Below are positions 13,621 through 22,667 of a stretch of DNA of 64,000 nucleotides, piece by piece. This DNA is from Macrostomum hystrix. Lineage: Eukaryota; Platyhelminthes; Macrostomidae. Within the stretch, counting starts at the first letter, position 1, and the number at the start of each line of letters is the position of its first letter. The stretch spans positions 12,174,001-12,238,000 of the forward strand of contig CATNEN010000001.1 in NCBI GenBank assembly GCA_950097015.1, written 5' to 3'. A model generated the notes under the pieces. It saw nothing but the letters and a program-made list of their open reading frames with translations. It was not told where the DNA came from and searched no databases. A program made the position numbers and the translations under genes.

Positions 13621-16600
13621 CTTACTATTACTATTATCTAGCTGTAGTAGCGTACATATTAGTATTGTAGTTTAAATGTGAAGAGGAGGAAAACGTAAAG
13701 AAAGAAAGAAAGAAAGAAACTTGGAGTTAATACTCGAAGTTAGGAAACACTGTCTTTTCTAACCGGAGGCTGTGCAGGTCCTTGCTGTGGTGAACGACGA
13801 GGCCCTCGACGCCCCTGTTTGTCAGTCTCAGCGAGCCCAGCTCGGCCGGCGTGGAGTCGACGTGCATCAGGAAGCTGTTGAGTCGAGTGTTCCCCATCAC
13901 GTCCTCGCCGATCACCCAGAACTTGACGGACTCGCCGTCACGCCGATCGAAGCGGAAGCTCTGCATTTGCGCGTGAATGTTTCCAGTGGTGAGCCAGTTG
14001 CCAGCGTCCGGCTGTTGAAGGCTCCGACCGCCCTCTGCGTCCACTCCGAACTGAGACGCAAAGCGGACCACGCCGTGAACATTGTCGATGGGCTGGATGT
14101 TTCGAGGTCCCGAAGTGTGGTCGTATGCGCTGTCAAACAGCTCCGGATCTGGCTTGATGGGGAACAAGAAGCCCTGACCAGAGTGCAATTCGTTGATGAG
14201 GTTGTCAGTCCACCTGAATGCGACTTCTCCATCGAGTCTGCGAAGCCACCACACACCATTGTTGATCACCGTGTCGTCCACTCCGAGGGGATACCGAGCG
14301 TCTCGAGTGTCGATGCTTGACGTGTTGTCAAAAATGAAGAAGCGTCGAGCTCTACGAATGTTCTTCAGCGAGTTCTTTACCGTATCGTGTGAAGTCAACA
14401 CAACTGCATACACGGCAGGCTTGTCTACTGGCAGGTCAAACTGAAAAATAGTGTTTCTTGTGTTGCTGCTACTTCTAGTCATTGCCTTTGTTCGCAACTT
14501 AAATCATAGCATACGAGTACTTTTTACTACATTGGACTCACACCAAAGCTGAACTCCCGATCTCCACCATTCCTTCGAGTTTCCTCGCTCTCTCCGTTCA
14601 GATCGATGATTTTGTGTTGGGAGCTCTCCATTTCATTTTCCTGCAGTGCGCTGCCGACTTTGTGCATCAGTTTTACCTCTAAGTTGTACTTTAGCACTCC
14701 AGCGTGATCGTCTCTCCAGCCACCGAACTTTCCTTGGATGTGGTTCTGTAGTCAAGTCAAAGGAAAATTGAACATTGAGTTTTATCAAAATTAATCAACC
14801 ATCGCAATGGGATTTTCAACTCTTTATTGACGCAGTCAATAAATTTTCTGATTTAATTAACTTTAAGCGTGGATTCACTTGATATTTGAGTCGGTTTTTT
14901 CTTCTATGAATTTTGAATGGGAGCGCTGATTGTGATTCTTAGCTTATCTAATGTGCATTGATAAGAGCTCTTAATTGTTTTTGCTTGCTTAATATTTGTT
15001 CCAGGCGATGCTGCAAGTCCTTTTTATCTGGTCGGCGCTGAATTTGATGTAAATTGTATGCACTTGGCTGTACAAAGCCGTGAAAACTCTTGTGTTCAGT
15101 GCTTCTTTTTCGGAGCCAACAGCCATATTTTGCAGCCTTATTGAGTCGTTTGCTCGTGTCTGTCTGTTGCTTGCATTTTTCCTTTTTATAAGCAAAACAA
15201 ATGTCTTTTAGATCCCAGGTTCAGTTTTAAAGTCACTTTTAATCTCTTCATTTCGTTATTTTAAAAATTGATTATTTCGTTAGATTTTTGCACTCTTATT
15301 CATGTTTTGTGTTTGTTTGCCGATTTTCAAATTAACCATGCAATCGTTCTCGTACGCGTGAGACTCTGTGTGTCTCTTGGTTTCAAATTGGATTAATTTA
15401 TAAGTCATTAAAATAGCCTATGAGTCTTATCTAATATCAGCTCACCTGGGTGGTGAACGCGGCGCCTAGAGTGAGCAGCTCCTGGTCGAACGGCTTGGAG
15501 CACGGTCTGACTCCGTGACCAGCCACTGTGCAGTGGTATGGCTGGCTGTAATCGAATACGAACGTCCCGATTTGCTGCACCGACTGTCCGACAAAAAATC
15601 TTTGGTGCGTGGCTCCTCTGGCGTCCAAGTCGGCAACCGTGACGAAGCCGCCATTGCTGACAGTGTAGGTGTACTTCACGGAATGACCAGACTGCAGCTG
15701 CCAACCAGCTGGAGGCAGCTGGTTCAGCCGGCCTGTGAAGGCCAGCTCGGATTGTTTCGGGTTCGATGGCGTCACTCCAGCAGCAAGAAGCGGACCGATT
15801 GCGTTATCGGGAAAATTTGCTGCAACAGAATGTTTTCATCCCCAACGTAATTATAGCAATGCTCTTCGTATTTGCAACGGATAAGTCCTCACGGTTTCCT
15901 GAGAGCACGAACCGGAAGCTCTCCTGCACCAAACCGATTTTGTAGCCGCTGGGCGGTATGAAGTGTTCCCGAGGACCAGGGCCCGATATGGTCGGCTTAA
16001 ATCGACTCGTTACGGACCACTCCAGTTCAATTTTCCGATTCGGAGCTGATAAAGAGAACTCTTTGCTAATTATTTGTTTGTAAATTTAATTCAAGTAGCT
16101 CGTAACTACGATGATTATCAGTTACCTGGTTTTGTGTTGATGTAGTCGACGGTGTTTTGAAGCCGGTGAAAATCAATAGTTACATCATCCTTTGGTGCTG
16201 AAGGCGGGGTTAAATTCAAAGAGTTATTTTGTTCCGAGTTCAATATGAGCTCATAGCCTTTTAGTCTCATAGCTGCTCACATGTTCCGTCAGGAGGAATT
16301 CTGACTGTCATGGCGGCTGTCAGGACTGATGGCTTAGTAAGAACTGTGGTTCAGATAGGGTAGTAACTCAGTGTTAAAATTGCAGCGATGTTTGATTATT
16401 ATCATTTGTTTAAGTGCCCAATCACTAGGCTTACAAGGACTGGAGTCTAAAGTGTTTTAAAACATAGTTCGTACTAATTTTAATAATAATCAACTAATAA
16501 CTGATTACAACTGTCCCGATTGGACCAGATGTGTCGACAGCACAGCCGCAGCTATTGCGCGGCACATCTGAAGGCTGCATACAGCTGTCCATTCCATGGA

Positions 16601-19058
16601 CTGGGGGGACGCCACACCACCTTCAATTATCCCAGCTGATGCTGGCACCCATTTAACAGCAGGATGAACTCAAGCAAGCAGAGTTAAGTGTCTTGCTAAA
16701 GGACACAATTTTTTCTAGTGGAGTCGGGAATCGAACCCCGACCTTCAAGTCATGAGTCCAATGCCCCAACCACAAGGCTACAACCTCCCTTCAAAACCAA
16801 ACAACCTACAACACTACAACCTCCTTACAACAATCTTCCTACTAATACGAGAATAGAGAAAACGAAAGGTTTCCAAGTTTCAGGAGCTTAATTAGATGAA
16901 ATAGCATAGCTCGTACAATGAAACACGGTCACTAAATCTGTACAGAAAAAAGTGAAATTTCCTATCTCCGTACTTGTGTGCTTCGGTGAAAAACAAGCCT
17001 CCTAAAATTTTTAAGAAATTATGCTTCCCGTCTTTCCACCCCAGTAGTGGCCCTTGGTCTTGGTGCTCATGTGCACAATTGCTCACTTTTGAGACAATTT
17101 CTAGCTCCAGGTGTGGCAGTGAAGTCAGCATCGCAGGCACACTCTGTGTGATATCCGTTGCAAACGCCTGGGAAGCACAGATTGTGTTCATGTCGCCATG
17201 AGCAGGTCTCTGCAATGCCGCCATGGTGTCACTATTGACATTTCCAACATAAAAATTGTTTTTTTCAGCTTGGTAACCAGATCTCTTTTTTAACTGTTCT
17301 CACCGATACAGTGCTTGTGATCAGCGGACAGTTTGTAGGCCTGACCTTTCGGTCCGTGATCGAACATGCAGGTCCGACAGATTTTCGTCTCAGCAGCACT
17401 CGGTATGTGAGTGCAGTGGGTCAGGGCGCAGAAAGGTATTTGCGGACAAACTAAAAAAATGTTTTTTGACCTTTTGATAGTTCGCAGCTCGTATAGGATT
17501 AAATAGAGAATTAAATTTCGCAACTCACGGTCGCAGCGAGGGCTGTAGTGAGTCGGGTAACAGTTGGAGCAGAAATCCGGCTGGTTGCAGCTGCCACCGT
17601 TTGGGCAGTACTGCAGCTTGCCAAAGCAGATCGCTGGCAGAGAGGAAAATTTTGTGCGTGAACTTTGTAGAAAGGGTTTTCTAGACTTTACTACTTTCAG
17701 TAGGGTCACTAGAAGAGACTTTTTCACTAAATATATTATAATTTTTTATATGGACTGTAAAATAGTGGCTTACCTACCCTTTCAAGGATTTCATCAGACT
17801 TTGCCCTAACAAAAATAATATTGCACAAGGGTTTTGGAAAGGAAATAATTTCTCCCCAATTTAACTTCCCAAGATTGAAACTTCGACATGAACTTTTCTA
17901 GACTGTTAGCGCCAACCTCGCATGCAGGTAGGCTCTCCGGGAAATCGACTCCAGCCAGGGCAGCAGTCCATGTACTCAACGATCACCGTGTGCGAGTTCT
18001 GCCTTCTTCGCCACCATTTTCCACGACTGCGATGGTTAATATTTTGTTAGAATTTCGTTAGACAGATTCAAAATACGGGATAATTAACTGATGCAAAGAT
18101 TGAGCAATTCGCGAGTCTCACGAGCGATAATACTGAGTCTCGGTTCGTTGATATCTACACAAATTACTTCTAGTGGACATCCTTGCCACCCGAGTTGTGT
18201 TGTACAGCTCCTCGAGGATGTCTGACTCAGCGTATTCAAAATCGTCATGCCTCTCTGACGCTGGCGCAAAGTTCAGGTCGTCATTGACGATGTCGAAAGA
18301 GCCCACCGTGTCGTTGAAGGCCTTTGCGCAATGGCTGATAATCGATTTGACAACAATTTATTACAGTTAACTTCTGACAAGGCTCACGGATCTTCAGTTC
18401 ACTACAATCCTTCTTCAGTTGGCTACGATTTCCTCAGGTATTCAGTTGGCTACAATCCCCTCAGGTATTCAGTTGGCTACAATCCCCTCAGGTATTCAGT
18501 TGGCTACAATCCCCTCAGGTATTCAGTTGGCTACAATCCCCTCAGGTATTCAGTTGGCTACAATCCCCTCAGGTATTCAGTTGGGTACAATCCCCTCAGG
18601 TATTCAGTTGGCTACAATCCCCTCAGGTATTCAGTTGGGTACAATCCCCTCAGGTATTCAGTTGGCTACAATCCCTCAGGTATTCAGTTGGCTACAATCC
18701 CCTCAGGTATTCAGTTGGCTACAATCCCCTCAGGTATTCAGTTGGCTACAATCCCCTCAGGTATTCAGTTGGCTACAATCCCCTCAGTTATTTAGTTGGC
18801 TACAATCCCCTCAGGTATTCAGTTGGGTACAATCCCCTCAGGTATTCAGTTGGGTACAATCCCCTCAGGTATTCAGTTGGCTACAATCCCCTCAGGTATT
18901 CAGTTGGCTACAATCCCCTCAGGTATTCAGTTGGCTACAATCCCCTCAGGTATTCAGTTGGCTACAATCCCCTCAGGTATTTAGTTGCCGAAGAAGTTAA
19001 AAACTCACCCGACTACAATCGACAGAAGTAAAATTCGAAGTATCATGTTGACAGGCAT
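1879..19058 (-). CDS. Gene A: giant secreted EMI-EGF-FN3-like repeat protein, 36 exons, about 3405 aa
   Basis: Complete gene. Exons, 5' to 3' on the minus strand: 19058-19009, 18334-18122, 18026-17917, 17633-17529, 17450-17304, 17209-17087, 16325-16281, 16197-16126, 16045-15893, 15819-15446, 14745-14542, 14440-13764, 13542-13410, 13053-12416, 12352-12205, 12080-11868, 11764-11614, 11526-11243, 11142-10957, 10855-10600, 10520-10300, 10223-10086, 10003-9731, 9645-9310, 9239-9014, 8945-8352, 8155-7975, 7093-6888, 6806-6556, 6488-6159, 6078-5935, 5854-4927, 4855-4049, 4003-3361, 3238-2850, 2147-1879. The sum is 10218 nt, in frame throughout, stop TAA. Order: signal peptide, acidic region, EMI, three EGF-like modules, then FN3-like modules with the recurring W-x-F-x-DPESGI-x2-Y and GT-x2-GG signatures. 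No membrane segment was seen, so it is probably extracellular matrix or secreted. I do not recognise a named orthologue. Donors of exons 22, 27 and 29 (GTCGGT, GTCAAG, GTGTGT) are weak; the rest are close to consensus. Confidence 0.88.
2190..2668. repeat. 16-bp minisatellite, gene A intron 35
   Basis: About 30 copies of a 16-base unit, consensus CCACCAGCTTACAGAA, with variants (CACAA, ACCCAGC). Three plus-strand frames stay open because 16 bases read as a 48-base, 16-residue period; these are not genes, since they lie antisense in an intron. Confidence 0.92.
2850..4003 (-). CDS. Gene A exons 34-35: FN3-like modules
   Basis: Exons 4003-3361 and 3238-2850, residues about 2973-3316. Exon 34 holds the clearest repeat signatures of the gene: ASWDITDPESGISEVHWAIG, TVRGGTQLLPYTNIG, VFVSVLAINGAGLSRLF, IDLTPPIFEF, RFQAQDPDSGLKECFWC and SSVKCSNVVGLTATE. 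It contains a donor-like AAGGTGAGT (near 3975) that is read through; splicing there is possible. Exon 35 has LQLSWNGFTDQVPIDDFDIR and YQAEVRAVNALGKLSDPVA. Confidence 0.88.
4049..4855 (-). CDS. Gene A exon 33: FN3-like module followed by a beta-rich module
   Basis: Residues about 2704-2972. It begins ETLSCSWHSFFDRESYIRSY, then CDVADWKSV and YFCRVKAFDAANRTSEV. After the linker ITIDSTPAVATSRL comes a different module: NPSFEDGALNPP, WTLLSGRAVALRVG, DGDSALMLFGRVSQTL and RYRLQMFASHLPV. The pattern NPSFE followed by a W and a G-x-SAL strand recalls galactose-binding-like jelly-roll modules; that assignment is inference. Confidence 0.86.
4927..5854 (-). CDS. Gene A exon 32: Cys-rich GHCSCAP insert plus FN3-like modules
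   Basis: Residues about 2395-2703, the largest exon (928 nt). After ALSVLETGHLWLL comes a compact six-Cys cluster ending CYGHCSCAP and ICRPTGCRN, then VTKFGPAGVLLKD, a module with YFQAYKVFVRAWFDYN, the loop VNPLLPAINKHYGVGV, then VTVGWRNKF, YRVSIGSDSGMSD, RRYYSTATALDENGLSVSVS and SDGFVLDL. The Cys cluster interrupts the FN3-like series and is not EGF-spaced. It ends at a GTGAGT donor. Confidence 0.88.
5935..8155 (-). CDS. Gene A exons 27-31: FN3-like modules
   Basis: Exons 8155-7975, 7093-6888, 6806-6556, 6488-6159 and 6078-5935, residues about 2024-2394. Motifs: RYYVTVRGCNAADLCSEASS, ILDSTPPLNG, SLNGFNDPESDIAYHRWGAG, VFLQTVNKAG, LVVEWSVSDKDSGIKEHWIS, YTVQLVSCNLADLC, VAVDTSPPVTGHV, ISWVGFHDLHSGLDLYKVQI and FVHVVAVNK. 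Intron 27 (7094-7974) is the longest array-free intron. The end of exon 29 is ambiguous: GTGTGT at 6555 is used here, but GTCAAG a few codons later keeps the same frame. Confidence 0.8.
8352..8945 (-). CDS. Gene A exon 26: two FN3-like modules
   Basis: Residues about 1826-2023 in one 594-nt exon, phase 1 on both sides. It contains QTVCWHGRFSDSVAGIRRFW, VALGSSPGRPDAIPF, YWVLVRAENLAGL, LVDRSPPIPGSV and AASWTDFHDPHSHVRDYFVA followed by VGSCRQCQD. The symmetric phase would allow clean duplication or skipping of this exon. Confidence 0.88.
9014..10855 (-). CDS. Gene A exons 20-25: FN3-like modules
   Basis: Exons 10855-10600, 10520-10300, 10223-10086, 10003-9731, 9645-9310 and 9239-9014, residues about 1343-1825. 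Motifs include KYFTKVTAKNAVGSVSA, VGVKWTRPPPSLD, YRSELKLCHDDVCS, LRLAIRCFNKAGLSS, RYHVCIHANETL, LLEWSGFESEVSSD and YCIGSFATGCDVIDWKSVGG. The last matches the Y-x2-C-IGS pattern of the repeated module. The exon 22 donor is GTCGGT, the weakest point of this block. Confidence 0.8.
10957..12352 (-). CDS. Gene A exons 15-19: FN3-like modules
   Basis: Exons 12352-12205, 12080-11868, 11764-11614, 11526-11243 and 11142-10957, residues about 1015-1342. Signatures: LNWKAYDSVAGLRHSIITVS and VSVTAVNRAGLSTKL in exon 16, TVDTSPPTFTG and LVSWNAGDFLDPESKSLDFE in exon 17, TYYVSIRCTNQAQL in exon 18, and RSRWSGFKYADSFEVSV in exon 19. Exon boundaries often fall just before the strand carrying the conserved Trp. 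Confidence 0.82.
12416..14745 (-). CDS. Gene A exons 11-14: FN3-like modules
   Basis: Exons 14745-14542, 14440-13764, 13542-13410 and 13053-12416, residues about 465-1014. Exon 11 has GKFGGWRDDHAGVLKYNLEV and exon 12 has RRFFIFDNTSSI, AFRWTDNLIN and VIGEDVMGNTR. Exon 13 continues directly as LRAHWTASDIHSGL. Exon 14 opens with a Cys-rich turn (CYCTQATGC), followed by SAPHPGHVFDG, AHWSGFFDPESGIR, TGRYFVTVVAYN and CSDGVVITD. The alternation of W-x2-F-x-DPESGI, a YxVTVxAxN strand and a DxTPP-like linker is the repeated unit of the whole C-terminal region. A TAG trinucleotide microsatellite lies in intron 12. Confidence 0.85.
13588..13720. repeat. TAG and GAAA microsatellites, gene A intron 12
   Basis: A run of about ten TAG triplets near 13591-13620 and five GAAA units near 13699-13719, inside the 221-bp intron between exons 12 and 13. 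Confidence 0.85.
15446..15819 (-). CDS. Gene A exon 10: conserved module with GHSVKYTY and FDYSQPYHC motifs
   Basis: Residues about 340-464 form one 374-nt exon with a GTGAGC donor. Visible motifs are NQLPPAGWQLQSGHSVKYTY, FVGQSVQQIGTFVFDYSQ and a Cys pair (YHC, RPC). It does not match a named domain I can assign. It sits between FN3-like segments, so I treat it as a family-specific module. Confidence 0.72.
15893..16325 (-). CDS. Gene A exons 7-9: linker and first FN3-like segment
   Basis: Exons 16325-16281 (45 nt), 16197-16126 (72 nt) and 16045-15893. All start and end in phase 1. Exon 7 (LTAAMTVRIPPDGT) is the least certain exon of the gene because it is so short, but it is the solution that keeps the frame open. 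Exon 9 contains RKIELEWSV and PPSGYKIGLVQ, resembling the B and F strand region of FN3-like folds. Confidence 0.65.
16537..16790 (-). mobile_element. tRNA-derived SINE, family 1, copy 1 (gene A intron 6)
   Basis: On the minus strand it starts with a tRNA-like head containing an A-box-like TGTAGCCTTGTGGTT and a perfect B box GGTTCGATTCC. A body with CTTTAGCAAGACACTTAACT and a terminal part AATAGCTGCGGCTGTGCTG follow. The body and terminal part recur at 22456-22667. The element sits in an intron in the same orientation as the gene. Confidence 0.82.
17087..17633 (-). CDS. Gene A exons 4-6: three EGF-like Cys-rich modules
   Basis: Exons 17633-17529, 17450-17304 and 17209-17087, each one module flanked by phase-1 introns as is usual for shufflable EGF modules. 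Module 1 has CPNGGSC and a final SPRC. Module 2 reads CPQIPFCALTHC followed by ICRTC and DHKHC, with the Y-x-L-S-x-DHKHC ending common in EGF-like repeats. Module 3 has CFPGVCNG and CACDADF followed by GARNC. Cysteine spacing in modules 1 and 2 departs from the canonical C-x-C-x8-C, so they are called EGF-like only. Confidence 0.75.
17917..18334 (-). CDS. Gene A exons 2-3: acidic N-terminus and EMI domain
   Basis: Exons 18334-18122 and 18026-17917, residues about 17-125. Residues 18-65 are acidic, with N-glycosylation sequons at FNDT and YNTT. The EMI domain starts at Cys76 (NLCRYQRTETQYYR), passes an Arg/Trp-rich stretch (KWWRRR), and ends with the diagnostic YMDCCPGW (Cys109-Cys110) and a final Cys122. 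The exon junction splits a Ser codon inside the domain. EMI domains are known from secreted multimeric and matrix proteins; a multimerising role here is inference. Confidence 0.85.
18405..18985. repeat. 27-bp minisatellite, gene A intron 1
   Basis: About 21 copies of a 27-base unit with core CAGGTATTCAGTTGGCTACA, very homogeneous (main variant GGCTAC/GGGTAC, one copy lacking a C). It fills nearly all of the 674-bp intron, beginning about 23 bases from the donor. The open plus-strand frames across it are artefacts of the 27-base period. Confidence 0.95.
19009..19058 (-). CDS. Gene A exon 1: signal peptide
   Basis: Encodes MPVNMILRILLLSIVVG up to a GTGAGT donor at 19008, ending in phase 2. The Leu/Ile/Val core after an Arg is a typical secretory signal. 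A second Met at residue 5 could serve as start. The following intron is almost entirely a 27-bp minisatellite. Confidence 0.82.
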
Positions 19059-19489
19059 CAGGAAAATGCCATCGATGAAATCCTTTTTTTAGTCCGATAA
19101 TATTAGGACACTTCGTTCGGCTTTGGTAAAGTGAAACAAATTATACTTTAAAAAGAATTCTTCGAGCCTATCCTGAGTCCACTTAATGACAAGCAGCCTT
19201 CAAAAATCTATTTTTCCTGCCATTTGGTTAGCTCTGGCCGCTTTAAAAGTCTTGTTCTGAGCTCTGCTGATAAAGCAATATCGAATTGGCACATGGGGTC
19301 TATACAATTTGAAATTTAACTAAACTTCAAATACATGTCTCACATTTTTTGTGATAAGAAAGATTTTTTGTTGTTATGCGAACGAACATTAAATTTCGTG
19401 CTTAAGTGACACTCTAGATCTGTGCTTCGAAAACATATACTGATACAGAAGTGTAGATTTATTTGTACATTTAGATTCAAAAGTTCTAA
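19059..19489. other. Upstream region of gene A
   Basis: AT-rich non-coding sequence directly 5' of the gene A start on the minus strand. It probably includes the promoter and 5' UTR. I see no repeat and no convincing core promoter element. Confidence 0.5.
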
Positions 19490-19910
19490 TATCCAACTGA
19501 CTAATTTGTGTCAGCTGTGTCACTCTTGACTCATTTGTGTCAGCTGTGTCATTCCTGACTCATTTGTGTCAGCTGTGTCATTCCTGACTCATTTGTGTCA
19601 GCTGTGTCATTCCTGACCCATTCGTGTCAGGTGTGTCATTCCTGACCCATTCGTGTCAGCTGTGTCATTCCTGACTCATTTGTGTCAGCTGTGCCATTCC
19701 TGACTAATTTGTGTCAGCTGTGTCATTCCTGACCCATTCGTGTCAGGTGTGTCATTCCTGACCCATTCGTGTCAGCTGTGTCATTCCTGACTCATTTGTG
19801 TCAGCTTTCATTCTTGACTCATTTGTGTCAGCTTTCATTCTTGACTCATTTGTGTCAGCTGTGTCATTCCTTACCCATTCTTGTCAGCTTTGTCATTCCT
19901 GACTCACCAG
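19490..19910. repeat. 29-bp minisatellite upstream of gene A
   Basis: About 14 copies of a 29-base unit with core GTCAGCTGTGTCATTCCTGA, with CTCATTTGT/CCCATTCGT variants. The core is shared with the 23.1-24.5 kb array. Confidence 0.93.
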
Positions 19911-20937
19911 CGGCTTTCAGCTGCAGGCAATATTTCTAAAACGCATGTCAACTGCTGAGTCATAGGGTACCCCAACTTGGCATACACAAAGGTCAGCTTT
20001 TGCGAATAGCCCGCGAGACTTGTTCCCGTAGCGCTTGTTGACACCGAAATAGTCAGTTACTTCCAACCATTTTCAAACAGATTTCATGCATCAGCAACTG
20101 CATGCCTCCACACAATACAACTGTTACAGATGAGCATGGTTCTCTTCTAAACTTAATTCTAGAATTTTCCATTGTCTGTTTTCGACTCAACTGGATACAG
20201 AACTATTTCTGTGAGAAATAATTTGATGAAAACACACACCCTACAAGCGTACGAGCGTAGATGAATACATAGACCATCTGTGATATTACTGTCAGAGCAT
20301 TGTCTGTGAGGTACTGCAAAGCTGTGTTGGGAGGAGAGACAGGGAGAGAGAGAAGGCTGCAGGCAGTGAAGATAAACAGTGCACGTCCCCCCAACGATTT
20401 AATTCAGGCCGGTAGAGTAGCTCAGCTCTCTCTCAGGTCAGGGGTACGGGGGCGACCTCGGTCGGCACTGCAAGCGCGAAATACAACCCTATGCCCACCT
20501 TGCCATCATCTGGCATCTACTGCGCTGCACTAACAATGCGTTCACCCCATTGTGCGGCCTCACATTGTGTCTACCGGCCTCCCTCCGCCAGATTCTGAGC
20601 CCACTCTGAGCCCATTGTGTGAGTCGCCACCTGCTGCCTCTGCCTCTCTCCCTCTGTGTCCCTTCTCCATCTCTTCCTCCCGCACCACCTGGGCATGCCA
20701 TCTTCCATTTAAAAGGGCTTTAAAAAAAGTGTACGACCCCCTACCCACCTACCAACCCACAATGTCGCTGGCATAGACACAATGGGCCACAAAAACTCTA
20801 GGATTCCCAGCAGCCTCACTAACCATCTATCTCTACCCTCTCTCTCTCTCCGTCCATCTATCTCTGTTGTCAATGGCAACGAACAACAACTCGGCAACTA
20901 CTGGTTGGCGTTCTTAGAGATTTTATTCTAAGCTGAC

Positions 20938-21255
20938 ATGCAGCTTGGGTCTATTGTGACGGGTGTGGGTGGGGAGGCTGGGCATGAGGTTGGCAGTCAG
21001 GGCCGCGGTGCATTTAAATCTGCGCTGCTGTGGCGAGTAGGTGGGCCGGGTTTGAGACAGCCATCAGCTGGTGGCCCCAGAGAAGGCATCGGCACAGCGC
21101 GGAGGACTTCGCGTCGGTAAGTCTTGTTAGTCTCTAAAGCAACTTGACTGATAAGCAATCTGTATCAATTATCTCACTTAGACACATCCCATTGTTGTTT
21201 CAGAACCTTCCTCGAAGCCAAATGGCGACTGAAGATCGATAACATCCGATCCTGA
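20938..21255 (+). CDS. Possible two-exon small gene or UTR exon pair
   Basis: Exon 20938..21116 ends at a good donor (CG|GTAAGTC). An 87-bp intron ends in TTGTTTCAG, and exon 21204..21255 continues in phase 2 to a TGA. The spliced ORF would be 76 aa, Gly/Arg-rich at first and ending FLEAKWRLKIDNIRS. No homology is recognised. The strong splice pair in GC-rich sequence could equally be an untranslated leader of a downstream gene such as the GPCR. Confidence 0.2.
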
Positions 21256-22455
21256 GAGAGTCTTTGTTGTGATTGTTTCAGTTTTTTAATCTTTATCAGG
21301 AGTTTTGTCTATCTTTGCTTATCGCATTATGTATGTCAAGCTTCGCTAGAGTTCACTTCTGTACTATTTTTATTTGCACTACTGATACGACTAACAGTAG
21401 CTAAGTAGTATGTAGAGTTTTTCTCACATTTATTTACGGTAAAATTGAAAATTTCCTGGCATTATTAACGCATCGAAACGCGTGCCTTAACAAGAGTACA
21501 GATTTAATTAGATCTAGATTTTTGCTTAAACAAATTAGCTTTATTTGTTTATTTTCTGTGTCCAAGATTGCGTTGGAACTGAAAACGACCAATCAAAAAT
21601 TGACGCTTGCTTGCAACGTGTCGATAAAAAACTTGTACTACTCAACAGGTTTTTTGCTGTTTTGCTTTTGTGAATTGTCTTTTTTCTCACCTATCCGTGC
21701 ATGCAAAAACCAAAGCTGACTAAGGCATCAGGTTTTGTCCGGCTAAAATGTCTTCTTTGGATGCCATTTGCTGCTGGTTCGACCCTTGCCTGTTCCGTCC
21801 ATGGCTGTGTTAGCTGTAAATAAACTTTTACCTGTACTGTCTGATTCTTTTTCTTGCTCGGTTTGTGTTGAGTTTTTCTGGTTTCATCACTCACTCATTG
21901 TGGTCTCGAGTTCTGTCATCCCTGTTCTCATCCCAGCTGTTCGTTTGGTGTCGTTTTGTTCCTAACATGGCTAACATTTTTTTGCTAAAATTTGTATAGA
22001 CTGTCAAAAACTTTTGTTATATTATTCCAAACTTCTGAGTTGTTTAAATTTTTAATTCATCTATAGATCTTCTGCGATAAAGTTTGTTGCTGTCAAATAA
22101 AAAAAATACAAAAATATGTAGAATACGACACACTTCTAGGAAGTGTTTTCCACAATTATTAACTCATGCTAGCTTGTTTGTTACCCAACTTATTTTATTC
22201 CTTCGAGCAAAAGCTTATCTAGCGGTTCTAATCACAAATTTGAAGCTAGACGAGATTATTTCTACTAGAAGTAGCTCGTAGTATTTATGTTTTCTAAATT
22301 AAAATTTTTCTACTTTTTATCGCTAAATGCGTTACACTAATCGAAACGTAAAAATTTAGCACCTCCACTTTTAACAGCCACAGATTTCGTTCGGCGCAAC
22401 TAAACACGGTGTACAACTTTTCAGTCCATGGACCAAGGGGGCCAGACCTCATTTT

Positions 22456-22667
22456 AAGACGACAGCACAGCCGCAGCTATTGCGCGGCGCATCTGAAGGC
22501 TGCGTACTGCTGTTCAGTCCATGGACTGGAGAGGCTGGGTGAACTGAAGCAATGCAGAGTTAAGTGTCTTGCTAAAGGACGCAAAATTTCTCCAGTGGAG
22601 TCGGGAATCGAACCCCCGACCTTCAAGTCGTTAGACCGACGCTCTAGCCACTAGGCTACACTCCTAA
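22456..22667 (-). mobile_element. tRNA-derived SINE, family 1, copy 2
   Basis: Full-length-looking copy on the minus strand. The head has GTAGCCTAGTGGCTAGAGCG (A box) and GGTTCGATTCCCGAC (B box), with the same body and GCTGCGGCTGTGCTGTCG end as copy 1. A further scrap (CAGTCCATGGACCAAGGGG) lies just outside at about 22420-22442, suggesting an adjacent truncated copy. Confidence 0.85.

Noticed and set aside
22600..22667. tRNA gene with perfect B box on the minus strand
   Set aside because: It is the head of SINE family 1. The same body and tail follow it at 16.5 kb, and no clean acceptor stem or terminator is seen.
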